Positions 1 to 6,809 of a stretch of 15,434 nt of DNA are shown here, one piece after another. The stretch's first letter is position 1; each line of letters opens with the position of its first letter. Source of the DNA: CAUZEO01 sp963578625 (GTDB lineage: Bacteria > Verrucomicrobiota > Kiritimatiellia > SLOV01); the NCBI GenBank assembly GCA_963578625.1, contig CAUZEO010000089.1:1-15434 (forward strand), in the 5' to 3' direction. Under the pieces are notes generated by a model. The model ran no database searches and was not told where the DNA came from. It saw only the letters and a list, made by a program, of their open reading frames with translations. A program made the position numbers and the translations under genes.

Positions 1-681
1 CTCTACGATAACGCCAAGCACCGGATCGAGCACATCATTCTCTGCGGATCAATCTGGATGTTCGGCGCCGCGAAAACCGTCCCCACCCCGGACGATACCC
101 AGACTCCCTGCCCATTTGAAGGCTACGACACGCGCTACGAGCAAATGCAGCAAACGCGTGATCGCGCAAAAGCAGACGGCATCGCTTTTTCGGCGATCAT
201 GCCGCCAAACATCTGCGGCCCGGGAAAAATCCCGCTGGATCTCCTGGGCGGGCGCGGACTTGAAGTGCATAAATCGCATCAGCGCGGCGAGCCGGTACCG
301 CTTCCCCACGGCTGCAATACACTCATCGGCCCGTGCGACGCGGAAGACATCGCGGCCGCATTCCGGCTGGCGGTGCAAAAGCGAGAGCAGGCCGATGGTG
401 AAATCTTCAATGTCGGCTCAGCCTACGCACTCACCGCACCGGAGTTGGTGGGCACTTTTGGGGATATTTACGGCACCAAGATCCCGATCGACTGGGTGTC
501 GTACGAGAAATACACCACCGAGAGCGTTCCAGAGTTCGGCGCCAACTTCCACTTTCTCCAGCATATGTGCCCGGATATCACCAAACTCCGCACGAAGCTG
601 GGCTACGACCCAGTACAGACGCCCGAATCAACGCTGGAGCGCGCCGTGAAGTGGATGTTCGACGAAGGTCTGCTCTCCTGA
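1..681 (+). CDS. NAD-dependent epimerase/dehydratase family protein, 5'-truncated by window edge
   Basis: The frame is open from base 1 and stops with TGA at 679-681, giving the last 226 residues of a longer protein. The fold looks like an extended SDR that works on a nucleotide sugar or related substrate in the cytoplasm. Visible family landmarks, numbered from the first residue here, are the Ser strand CGSIWMFG (15-22), a PPNICGPGK segment (68-76) in the place of the usual RPxxVYGPG, and GEIFNVGSA late in the protein. The N-terminal Rossmann GxxGxxG lies outside the window. The catalytic YxxxK is not intact: the candidate Tyr (Tyr46, in YEQMQ) is followed by Gln where Lys is expected, and Tyr42 is followed by Tyr46. 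The protein is therefore probably a divergent or non-canonical member and its substrate cannot be named. The family call is firm; an intact activity is not. Confidence 0.8.
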   Translation, partial: LYDNAKHRIEHIILCGSIWMFGAAKTVPTPDDTQTPCPFEGYDTRYEQMQQTRDRAKADGIAFSAIMPPNICGPGKIPLDLLGGRGLEVHKSHQRGEPVPLPHGCNTLIGPCDAEDIAAAFRLAVQKREQADGEIFNVGSAYALTAPELVGTFGDIYGTKIPIDWVSYEKYTTESVPEFGANFHFLQHMCPDITKLRTKLGYDPVQTPESTLERAVKWMFDEGLLS

Positions 682-713
682 AGGCACCGGGTTTCCTGAG
701 CCCGCCTCAAGGT

Positions 714-749
714 CGACCCTAGAGAAATGGCCAGGCCATTTCTCGGTCG
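714..749. terminator. Long palindrome between convergent genes, possible bidirectional terminator
   Basis: GAGAAATGGCC (722-732) and GGCCATTTCTC (734-744) are perfect inverted arms around one base. CGACC (714-718) and GGTCG (745-749) extend the stem outward with a 3-base bulge. It lies between the ends of two convergent genes, where a two-way transcription stop would fit. No T-tract follows on either side, so it may equally be a REP-type palindrome. Confidence 0.5.
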
Positions 750-771
750 GGACTCATTGGCGACGAACGAC

Positions 772-1260
772 TTAGTCGACCCGGCTGCCGCCGTTCGGAA
801 TGGACCAGGAAATGGTTTCCCCGTCCTTCAGGTGCGCGGTGACGGTCAAATCGTTTCCGTATGCAGCGCCAGGATCATCAAAGCGGAAGTGCTCCCGGTT
901 GCCGTTATTACAGCAGGACCTTCGAATATTGCTGCTTATTTCCGAACCATCTGCTCCAGAAACACTTAATCTCTCCACGTTGCCCGTCAGACTGGAGGGA
1001 AGAAGGATCACGAGATTCCCGTCTCCTTCCGAAATCGGCTTCCAAAGAAACCCGGCAAGGCCACCACCAGAGGACGAGGATGAGGACGACCCGGACGACG
1101 ACGATGAAGACTCCTTGGGCGCCTCCGTGCTCGTCTCGCTGGGCGCCTGATGGCCCGCAGAGCTGTCGTCATCGGATCCATCGATTTCACACCCCAAAAA
1201 CCCACCGACCATACCTGCTGTAAGCAACGTGGCGAACGCCACGGTGGAAATACGTACCAT
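772..1260 (-). CDS. Small putative lipoprotein with Ser-rich linker, unknown function
   Basis: The chosen ATG (1258-1260) has an AAGGAAG ribosome-binding site about 7 bases upstream and begins a typical export signal (MVRISTVAFATLLTAG); a longer frame starting at 1335 would put 25 unlikely residues before it. The 162-residue product has a signal peptide ending in GGFLGC, a loose lipobox with Cys near residue 24, so it is probably lipid-anchored on the outside of the cell. An acidic stretch and an almost pure Ser/Gly tract (about residues 50-68) act as a flexible linker. The compact C-terminal domain of about 95 residues contains LWKPISEGDGNLVILLP, a Cys-Cys pair and NGNREHFRFDDPGAAYG, and ends at SRVD. 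I do not recognise a named family; a small beta-sandwich is a guess. It is alone on this strand here and converges on the epimerase gene. Confidence 0.7.
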   Translation of the reverse strand: MVRISTVAFATLLTAGMVGGFLGCEIDGSDDDSSAGHQAPSETSTEAPKESSSSSSGSSSSSSSGGGLAGFLWKPISEGDGNLVILLPSSLTGNVERLSVSGADGSEISSNIRRSCCNNGNREHFRFDDPGAAYGNDLTVTAHLKDGETISWSIPNGGSRVD

Positions 1261-1486
1261 GTGATAGCTTCCTTTCAACGCCTCTACGTTTAACCCCTCA
1301 TGAACAACCAATGAGTAACTAAAAGCGTGCCGCAAAGTTTATCAAGCTTATTTCCATAAATTTCGTTCCCAGCAAAAATGGCTTCAAAAGTATCTACGAA
1401 TTCATCCTTGAAGCCTGAAATAAGGAATGGGATTCATAGATTCGGGCAATTGGCGCCACGAAAACGATGAATGCAGGTTCGAGCGC
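1261..1486. other. Intergenic stretch with no recognised gene
   Basis: This stretch is more AT-rich than the flanking genes and should hold the promoter of the lipoprotein gene, which reads leftward. No convincing coding frame, RNA gene or repeat was seen. A clear sigma-70 promoter could not be assigned by eye. Confidence 0.4.
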
Positions 1487-1787
1487 ATGAGGTTTTTCTT
1501 CGAAATACATAGGTAACTGCGGCGATCGCTGTATTTTACTATAGTGTTCCCCTTGGGATCATCGACTCTTCAGCCGCTCCATTTCCGGCGGCGAAAAGCC
1601 TGATCGCCCCCACCTACGTTCGCCAACAACCGGTCCTCGACGGTAAAATGGCCGATGGAGAGTGGGATCACACGGCGCGGGTGCTCGGATTCATTCGGGC
1701 CCTACACGTTTCGAATTCACCGACGGCAGGATCCCGGTCAGCGTCAGGGCGCAGAACTACAGCTTGATCCGGTTTCCGGTGGAGTAA
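1487..1787 (+). pseudogene. Remnant of a secreted carbohydrate-active protein (N- and C-terminal pieces, frame broken)
   Basis: Three pieces in different frames make sense together. ATG at 1487 gives MRFFFEIHR and then stops. The next frame from 1513 continues with a hydrophobic stretch (VTAAIAVFYYSVPLGI), an Ala-rich cleavage-like region, and APTYVRQQPVLDGKMADGEW followed by DHTARVLGF. That last part resembles the start of CBM9-type carbohydrate-binding domains (LDG..DG.W..A). Around 1690-1700 the sense switches frame again and gives EFTDGRIPVSVRAQNYSLIR, then FPVE and a TAA at 1785-1787, which looks like the C-terminal strand of a glycoside hydrolase. The middle of the gene appears deleted. 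What is seen is the frame pattern and peptide texture; the family names are inference. It could also be non-coding sequence that happens to read well. Confidence 0.45.
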
Positions 1788-1813
1788 TTGGCTCGATTGT
1801 TGTGCAGCCCCAA

Positions 1814-1838
1814 GATCCCCGGGCCTTGCGCCCGGGAG
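1814..1838 (+). repeat. REP-like palindrome, copy 1 of an inverted pair
   Basis: This is a 25-base unit that starts GATCCCCGGGCC, continues TTGCG and ends CCCGGGAG. It folds as CCCGGGC (1818-1824), a 5-base loop and GCCCGGG (1830-1836). The second copy (1968-1992) is on the other strand. Confidence 0.65.
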
Positions 1839-1870
1839 TCTCACCCTAACAGAGACAAGAAACAGGCCCA

Positions 1871-1934
1871 GAGCCCGAAATGAGCGAGATTGCGCGTCGC
1901 TCCTTTTCTCGCTCCCCTCCGGGCTCATTTTTTT
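1871..1934 (+). terminator. Two-tier stem-loop with T7 tract, intrinsic terminator reading rightward
   Basis: The outer arms are GAGCCCG (1871-1877) and CGGGCTC (1920-1926). The inner arms are GAGCGAG (1882-1888) and CTCGCTC (1908-1914). Seven T residues follow at 1928-1934. This is a good Rho-independent terminator for plus-strand transcription and would have served the now broken gene upstream. It lies inside the REP-like pair. Confidence 0.6.
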
Positions 1935-1967
1935 ATTAGCGCTGTTTAGGGGCTTCGCAGCCTGAAC

Positions 1968-1992
1968 CTCCCGGCCGCAAGGGCCGGGGATC
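1968..1992 (-). repeat. REP-like palindrome, copy 2, inverted relative to copy 1
   Basis: Read on the minus strand this 25-base unit matches copy 1 (1814-1838) at all but two positions. The two differences are partners in the stem: G then C in copy 1, C then G in copy 2. The stem is CCCGGCC (1970-1976) with GGCCGGG (1982-1988). It lies 34 bases from the end of the sulfatase gene. Confidence 0.65.
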
Positions 1993-2026
1993 CACTCCGT
2001 GTCCATGCGGGGTTAGAGGCTTCATT

Positions 2027-3430
2027 TCAGATCACCTCATTCTCCAGGTTCGATCGAACCCCGCGCAGGAAGGGGTCACCTGTTTTCTCCATCTGACTCA
2101 GCAATCGTATGCGCCATTTGCGCAATAAATCACCGTGCGCCGCGTCTCCAGCGAGATTCCGCTGCTCCCACGGGTCCTTCTCGAGATCATAAAATTCATC
2201 CAGGTCGTTCGCCCAATACACATACTTGTACCGCCGGTCACGAATACCGCGCACCACGTTGTATTGCAGATCTCCGTGATGCTCGAGGTAGACTTCATCG
2301 GGCCAGTCACTCGTCGATTGCCTCTCATCGAACAGGGAAAGGAGGGAGCGGCCGCCGGCAGGAGCTCGAGCAGACAACCCTGCAGAATCCACTACAGTGG
2401 AAAACAGATCACAAAGAGTGACCATCTCGTCCCGTTTTTCGCCGCAGCCAATGCGCGCCGGCCAGGTAAGGATCAAGGGAACCCGCACCAGGTCTTCACT
2501 GAGCATTTCGTTCTTGCCGAACAAGCCATGCCGGCCCATCAACTCGCCGTGATCACTGGTTACGATAATGAGCGTGTTCTCCCGCTGCCCTGTTGTCTCC
2601 AACGCGCGTAGAATCTGCCCGAACGCTTCATCAATCAGGCTGACCATCCCATAGTAGTGCGCGAGCGCCTTTGCTGCCAGTGGCCAGTTGTTCGGAACCC
2701 GACAGTAGTCCCACCCGTTGTAGTGCTTGCGGTAGGCGATGGGTTTGTCTTCGAGATTGTCATCATAGTTCGGCCACGGCTCCATCCCGTCCGGGTCGTA
2801 TCGCGCCACATAAGATCCCGGTGTGCACCACGGGACGTGTGGCATATCGGTTGACGCAAACAGGAGGAACGGCTGCCCGGAGCGCTCCTGATCATGGCGG
2901 AAAATCATTTCCGCCGCGGTTTTACACACCAACCACGGTTGGGTTTCCTCTACCGACTCCGAAGTCGTTGCCGCCAGTGTGTTCTTTGTGGTACTTCGGT
3001 TGGGAACAAGAATCTCGTCCGTGAACTTGTCTTCTGGAAACTTGGAGTGCCCCGGCATTTCCCCTACCTGCCCGAATCCGTGGTCTACAGGAGCATTCGT
3101 TTTCCCGACATGCCACTTGCCGGTGTAGTACGTTTCATATCCCGCCTTCCCCAATTCATCGGCGAATGTCGGCATCCCCTCCGGCAGGTTGTTCTGGATG
3201 GGATAGTCCATATGCGAGTTGTGAAGAAGAGTGTGCTGATGTGGAAGAAGCCCGGTAAACGTCGACGCGCGCGCCGGGGTACAAATCGGTGTCGGAGTAA
3301 AGGCATGTGTAAAGACCGCGCCGTCCCGTGCCAACATATCGAAGTTCGGCGTCCGGCAAAGCCCGCCCGGCCCGATCGTTTCCCGATGCATCTGATCGGG
3401 CATGAAGATCAGGATGTTGGGGCGAGACAT
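2027..3430 (-). CDS. Sulfatase (formylglycine-dependent, alkaline phosphatase superfamily)
   Basis: This 467-residue protein hydrolyses sulfate esters, most likely on a sugar or polysaccharide fragment. The N-terminal SRPNILIFMPDQ is the usual first strand with metal ligand Asp12, although the first of the common Asp-Asp pair is Pro here. The sulfatase signature CTPARASTFTG begins at Cys50, which would be matured to formylglycine, with Arg54 in the C-x-P-x-R core. KWHVGK (105-110), TSDHGE (Asp293, His294) and the Lys in GKNEM (306) are the other expected active-site residues. The C-terminal YKYVYWANDLDEFYDLEKDP is the typical closing strand with an N-L end. Length is normal. There is no signal peptide, so it is either cytoplasmic or missing its export signal, which differs from most PVC sulfatases. 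The gene is 103 bases downstream of the oxidoreductase gene on the same strand and may be co-transcribed. The exact substrate cannot be read. Confidence 0.95.
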   Translation of the reverse strand: MSRPNILIFMPDQMHRETIGPGGLCRTPNFDMLARDGAVFTHAFTPTPICTPARASTFTGLLPHQHTLLHNSHMDYPIQNNLPEGMPTFADELGKAGYETYYTGKWHVGKTNAPVDHGFGQVGEMPGHSKFPEDKFTDEILVPNRSTTKNTLAATTSESVEETQPWLVCKTAAEMIFRHDQERSGQPFLLFASTDMPHVPWCTPGSYVARYDPDGMEPWPNYDDNLEDKPIAYRKHYNGWDYCRVPNNWPLAAKALAHYYGMVSLIDEAFGQILRALETTGQRENTLIIVTSDHGELMGRHGLFGKNEMLSEDLVRVPLILTWPARIGCGEKRDEMVTLCDLFSTVVDSAGLSARAPAGGRSLLSLFDERQSTSDWPDEVYLEHHGDLQYNVVRGIRDRRYKYVYWANDLDEFYDLEKDPWEQRNLAGDAAHGDLLRKWRIRLLSQMEKTGDPFLRGVRSNLENEVI

Positions 3431-3533
3431 GGGGAATTCCGGATTTTCGATTTCGGGTTTTTGATTTCTTGGGCTTTACGGGGAGTATTCATTCCCGACA
3501 TCCAATTCAAAATCAAAAATTGCCCTTTAAACA
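3431..3533. repeat. AT-rich quasi-periodic spacer (ATTTCGATTTCGGG type)
   Basis: The spacer is made of degenerate words such as GGATTTTCGATTTCGGG, TTTTTGATTT, CATCCAATTC and AAAATCAAAAATTG, spaced at about 8-10 bases. The same texture recurs at 6731-6797, 7666-7735, 10880-10986 and 14323-14356. It carries no coding potential and lies between two co-oriented genes. Confidence 0.5.
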
Positions 3534-4535
3534 TTAAAGCTGGCTCCAGTCAAAGATCGCCGTGACCTGGTTCCCGGGATTCTCCAGTAATTTTCCGTAA
3601 ACCTCCGCGGCGTGCTGGGGGCGGGAGCGCGCGGGGACCAGGTTGTCGATTTGCAAGGCGCCGTCGGCTATCAACTTCGCAGCCAACTCACGATCGGCCG
3701 GAAGGTTTGCCCGCGGGCTGAGCACCATGGCTTCGCGTTGAAACAGATCCCTGGCGCCGAATGAAAACGATTCCGTGTAATTCGCCTGAAGCACGAGACG
3801 CGGCGCTCTGCCCGATCCGTCCCACGGTCGCGCACGCAGGAGATTTGCGGCAACATTGACCATATCCGGCCTGGCCGTGACCTCGAAGACCGCGTCCGGA
3901 CCGTCCTCCCATTGCGCATACACCTGCTCCGAAAGCTCCCCGACCGCCGGATCGATGCACGGCACACCGATCCCTTCGGCCAGCCCCCGTCGTTCCGCGT
4001 CGATGTCGCAGGCAATCACCTCCGCGCCCCGGGCAAGAAGCCCGCGCACGCTGCATTGGCCGATGAGACCCAGACCGATCACCACCGCGCGTTCACCGGC
4101 TTTCATATCGGCGAATCCAACGCCGTGCAGAGCAATTCCCGCCACATTGATGAACGCGGCCTGGTCTCGCGAACATCCATCCGGCAGCTTGATCAAGGAA
4201 TCCGCGGCGACTGTTTGATGCAGGCAGTGCGAGCCCCAGAGAGCCCCCGCACCCTCCGTAATTCGATTTCCCCCCGGCAGGAAAACAGAATCGCCGGCCT
4301 TAATTCCGGTGACTCCCGAGCCCGTTTCCTGAACCGTCCCCACCGCGGAGTAGCCCGGAACGATTGGAAACTCGGTATTGGCATAGCCCTGGCGGAAGAT
4401 CCGCATTTCAGTCCCGGTGCTAACGAGGGAAACGACCGCTTTCGCGAGCACTTCACCTTCCCCAGGTTCCCCAACCTCCACCGTCCCGAATCCTGCATCC
4501 AGAATCCCATTCACCAAAATCGCCTCAGTTTTCAT
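3534..4535 (-). CDS. Medium-chain dehydrogenase/reductase (alcohol-dehydrogenase-like oxidoreductase)
   Basis: This 333-residue cytoplasmic NAD(P)-dependent oxidoreductase has the MDR two-domain layout. The N-terminal GroES-like part contains SLVSTGTEMRIFRQG (36-50), in which the usual catalytic-zinc Cys before G-T-D/E is replaced by Ser-Thr, and PGYSAVGTV (60-68). The Rossmann motif is VVIGLGLIGQ (151-160), and Asp177 after the second strand (ACDID) points to NAD rather than NADP. The structural-zinc Cys cluster of classical alcohol dehydrogenases is absent, so a zinc-independent or atypical reaction is likely, as in other 'STGTE' MDR proteins. The ATG at 4535 has a GGAG site about 6 bases upstream. 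It is the first gene of a possible two-gene unit with the sulfatase. A role in oxidising a sugar or polyol released from the sulfated substrate is inference. Confidence 0.88.
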   Translation of the reverse strand: MKTEAILVNGILDAGFGTVEVGEPGEGEVLAKAVVSLVSTGTEMRIFRQGYANTEFPIVPGYSAVGTVQETGSGVTGIKAGDSVFLPGGNRITEGAGALWGSHCLHQTVAADSLIKLPDGCSRDQAAFINVAGIALHGVGFADMKAGERAVVIGLGLIGQCSVRGLLARGAEVIACDIDAERRGLAEGIGVPCIDPAVGELSEQVYAQWEDGPDAVFEVTARPDMVNVAANLLRARPWDGSGRAPRLVLQANYTESFSFGARDLFQREAMVLSPRANLPADRELAAKLIADGALQIDNLVPARSRPQHAAEVYGKLLENPGNQVTAIFDWSQL

Positions 4536-4627
4536 AGTATCTCCATGGTTTCACTTGCCTCACAGGCTACGAAATCCACACGCAACCCAGCAATTCCAAT
4601 CCGAAATAGAAAAATTAGGGAGAGGCC

Positions 4628-4822
4628 CGAATAGCGCTGACTTAAGCTGCCGCTCCAATGTGGTCCGTTCATGATCTCCCCATTCTCGATACGGCGGAAA
4701 CCGCCGTCTCCATTCTCCTATTGTCATGCTTTTCAGCCAGATAGAGGATTCCAGGAAACTGCGGCCCCCACCGTGCCTGAGAATGAACGGATCATGTCCA
4801 AGCCTTAAGTCAGCGCCATTCG
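4628..4822. mobile_element. MITE-like inverted-repeat element, no transposase
   Basis: The 339-base divergent spacer 4536-4874 contains this ~195-base element. Its ends are 19-base inverted repeats, CGAATAGCGCTGACTTAAG (4628-4646) and CTTAAGTCAGCGCCATTCG (4804-4822), with a single mismatch. The similarity continues inward through TCCGTTCAT (4664-4672) and ATGAACGGA (4783-4791), and outward through AGGCCC on the left and GGGCCT on the right. A perfect hairpin ACGGCGG-AAA-CCGCCGT sits inside at 4691-4707. There is no credible coding frame. A target-site duplication is not obvious. The structure fits a non-autonomous miniature element or a decayed insertion sequence; a large folded regulatory RNA is the alternative. 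Confidence 0.55.
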
Positions 4823-4840
4823 AGACAGGCCCTTTCTTAA

Positions 4841-4869
4841 TTGACCTTTTCGGTTTTCTTGAATCTAAA
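4841..4869 (+). promoter_or_regulatory. Candidate sigma-70-like promoter of the phosphodiesterase gene
   Basis: TTGACC (4841-4846, five of six consensus bases) is followed by a 17-base spacer and TCTAAA (4864-4869, four of six). Initiation would fall at or next to the ATG at 4875, so the transcript would be leaderless or nearly so. That agrees with the weak ribosome-binding site (only AGG right before the ATG). It begins 18 bases outside the MITE-like element. Confidence 0.3.
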
Positions 4870-4874
4870 CAGGC

Positions 4875-6677
4875 ATGAGTATACCGGAAAGTTGCCTGAT
4901 CATCGGCCTGGATGGCGCGGTCCCCGAAGTAATCGAGAAATATTCGAAGCAGGGCTACCTTCCGAATATTTCGCGATTGATTGAGAATGGGGCCTGGGCC
5001 GAGAACTGCCTGCCGCCCCTGCCCAATACATCGCCTACCTGCTGGGCAACCATTGCCACCGGCGCGTCTCCCGCAACCCACGGCGTGACCTCCTCGAGTC
5101 TGTATGACAGCAGAATCCCACTATCCGAAACCTACGCGCACAAGGGATATTCGTCGGAATCGACTCAAGCGGAGACGATGTGGGAAGCCGCCGAGCGGGC
5201 CGGGTTGCGCTCCCTTCTCATTTCATTTCCAACATCGTGGCCTCCCAAAACCAAGGGCATTCAAATCGGAACGACGGATACCTCTGCCACGGATGGATCC
5301 TTCGGGATCAAGCACCAATTGTTTTCAACCGAAAACATGCCTGCCGGTTTGAAAATCAGTTTAGAGACGGATCGGAATTCTCTTCGTGGACAACTTACGC
5401 CGGAATTGGACCCGGGTTACTGGATCGTGGATGACGAGGCGCGGCGGCAAGCCACCCGGGTAGAGCCTTTTTCCTGGACGGTAGAAATAACAAGAGAAAA
5501 TGAAGTTACATTCTACAGTTCGAGCAAAACAGGAAAACGACTGGCTACATTGGGAAAAGGCGAATGGAGCAAGGACCTAAGGATTACGATTCAGGCGGCT
5601 ACCGGTTCAATGGACTTAAAGTATCGAATCAAAGTCATTGCTGTTTCGCATCGTTCAAAAAAGCTGGTCGTCTACATCACTCGAATGGTTACGACGCCTC
5701 TCGCGATTCCCCCTTCCTTTGAATCGGCAATCGACAAAATCAAGGGCATTCCATCCTATCGGGACCACTTCAATTCGCCGAATATGGATTCGGTCGATCT
5801 TGATACCTTCATTGAAATCCAGGAACTGGGATTCGACTGGATCACATCGGCGGTGAAATATTGCCGCCGGGATCACCCCTGCGAAATCACGAGCGTCTAT
5901 ACCGTTTCGATCGACACGGTGAATCATTTATACCGGGGAATCCTGGAAAAGGAGCAGACCGTCGCGAGGAGTGAATATCGGCAGGCACGTAACATCGAAC
6001 GAAGAACATACAAAGCAATCGACGATTTCATCGGGAAATTGCTCAAGATTCGTCAGAAGAACCGAATGGTTGTTCTGGTTTCGGACCACAGCGCCGTCAC
6101 CTACCGAAACGATTTCAGAATAGACGACGTTTTGAAGCAGGCGGGACTTTTGGTGACGAAGAAAACGAAAGAGGGAGATGTAGTAGACCTGGAGAGATCG
6201 AAAGCTGTTTGTCAACGCGAGGTTTATATCTATGTAAACTTGAAGGGCAGAAACCCCGGCGGCATCGTTGAAAAGAAGAACTACGATGAAGTAGTGCATA
6301 AAATAATCGCAGCGCTATATGACTACACGGACCCTGCGACACAGTGCAAGCCGGTCGCCCTGGCATTGAGGAAAGAAGATGCGGGTATCATGGGACTTTG
6401 TGGAGAGGGCATTGGGGACGTTGTGGTGGCGGTACGGGGGGGGTATGGTCGAATCCCCGGCGACGAGGTGCATGGCCACCGCCTTCCCGGCGCCGAGCAC
6501 CATGGAAAAAAAATGAGGTGTTTGTTGTTATTTTCCGGTGCCGGAATCAGGAAAAATGCCAGGATAACAAGACCCGTCTCCCTGAAAGATATTGCCCCGA
6601 CGATTGCTCACCTGATGAAATTCCCCGCGCCGCGCGACACGGAAGGAGGGATCATCTATCAGATGCTGGAAGAGTAG
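4875..6677 (+). CDS. Type I phosphodiesterase / nucleotide pyrophosphatase family protein (AlkP superfamily)
   Basis: This 600-residue metal-dependent hydrolase should act on phosphodiester, pyrophosphate or phosphonate bonds. The expected metal and catalytic residues are all present. They are Asp13 in LIIGLDGA, the nucleophile Thr52 or Ser53 in LPNTSPTCWATIATG (48-62), Asp347 and His351 in SIDTVNHLYRG, Asp404 and His405 in VVLVSDHSA, and the last His in PGAEHHGKK (about 543). The tail RPVSLKDIAPTIAHLMKFPA is the usual end of the family. Residues about 150-300 form an insertion with no clear motif and with more AT-rich codons than neighbouring genes. There is no signal peptide, so the protein is probably cytoplasmic. 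Two eight-base homopolymers (G8 at 6436-6443, A8 at 6506-6513) lie in the coding end. It converges on the C39-like gene. The substrate cannot be assigned. Confidence 0.88.
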   Translation: MSIPESCLIIGLDGAVPEVIEKYSKQGYLPNISRLIENGAWAENCLPPLPNTSPTCWATIATGASPATHGVTSSSLYDSRIPLSETYAHKGYSSESTQAETMWEAAERAGLRSLLISFPTSWPPKTKGIQIGTTDTSATDGSFGIKHQLFSTENMPAGLKISLETDRNSLRGQLTPELDPGYWIVDDEARRQATRVEPFSWTVEITRENEVTFYSSSKTGKRLATLGKGEWSKDLRITIQAATGSMDLKYRIKVIAVSHRSKKLVVYITRMVTTPLAIPPSFESAIDKIKGIPSYRDHFNSPNMDSVDLDTFIEIQELGFDWITSAVKYCRRDHPCEITSVYTVSIDTVNHLYRGILEKEQTVARSEYRQARNIERRTYKAIDDFIGKLLKIRQKNRMVVLVSDHSAVTYRNDFRIDDVLKQAGLLVTKKTKEGDVVDLERSKAVCQREVYIYVNLKGRNPGGIVEKKNYDEVVHKIIAALYDYTDPATQCKPVALALRKEDAGIMGLCGEGIGDVVVAVRGGYGRIPGDEVHGHRLPGAEHHGKKMRCLLLFSGAGIRKNARITRPVSLKDIAPTIAHLMKFPAPRDTEGGIIYQMLEE

Positions 6678-6713
6678 TCATTTCCGAAACCGATTGGACC
6701 CATTTCCGGGCAG

Positions 6714-6731
6714 GAGGGGCACGTGTCCCTC
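6714..6731. repeat. Palindrome centred on CACGTG
   Basis: GAGGGGCAC is followed directly by GTGTCCCTC, an 18-base inverted repeat with one G-T wobble pair. It lies 37 bases after the phosphodiesterase stop, between convergent genes. It may act as a bidirectional stop, but no T-tract follows. Confidence 0.4.
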
Positions 6732-6797
6732 GTCATTCGGGTTTCGAGATTCGACTTTCATTAGACATTGGGTATTTCGTCATTCGTCATTTCATAC
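6731..6797. repeat. AT-rich quasi-periodic spacer (ATTCG words)
   Basis: Repeated words such as CATTCGGGTTTCGAGATTCG, CATTAGACATTGGG and TTCGTCATTCGTCATTTC run at roughly 7-10 base spacing. It belongs to the same class as the spacer at 3431-3533 and has no coding potential. Confidence 0.45.
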
Positions 6798-6809
6798 AAA
6801 CGGATTCCC

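Noticed and set aside
2894..3565. Open frame on the plus strand opposite the sulfatase
   Set aside because: It is an antisense shadow of a gene with all sulfatase motifs, and its tail is encoded by a low-complexity spacer.
4560..5081. Open frame on the minus strand covering the MITE-like element and the phosphodiesterase start
   Set aside because: It spans the inverted-repeat element and the antisense of a strong coding region. Composition and lack of motifs speak against a gene.
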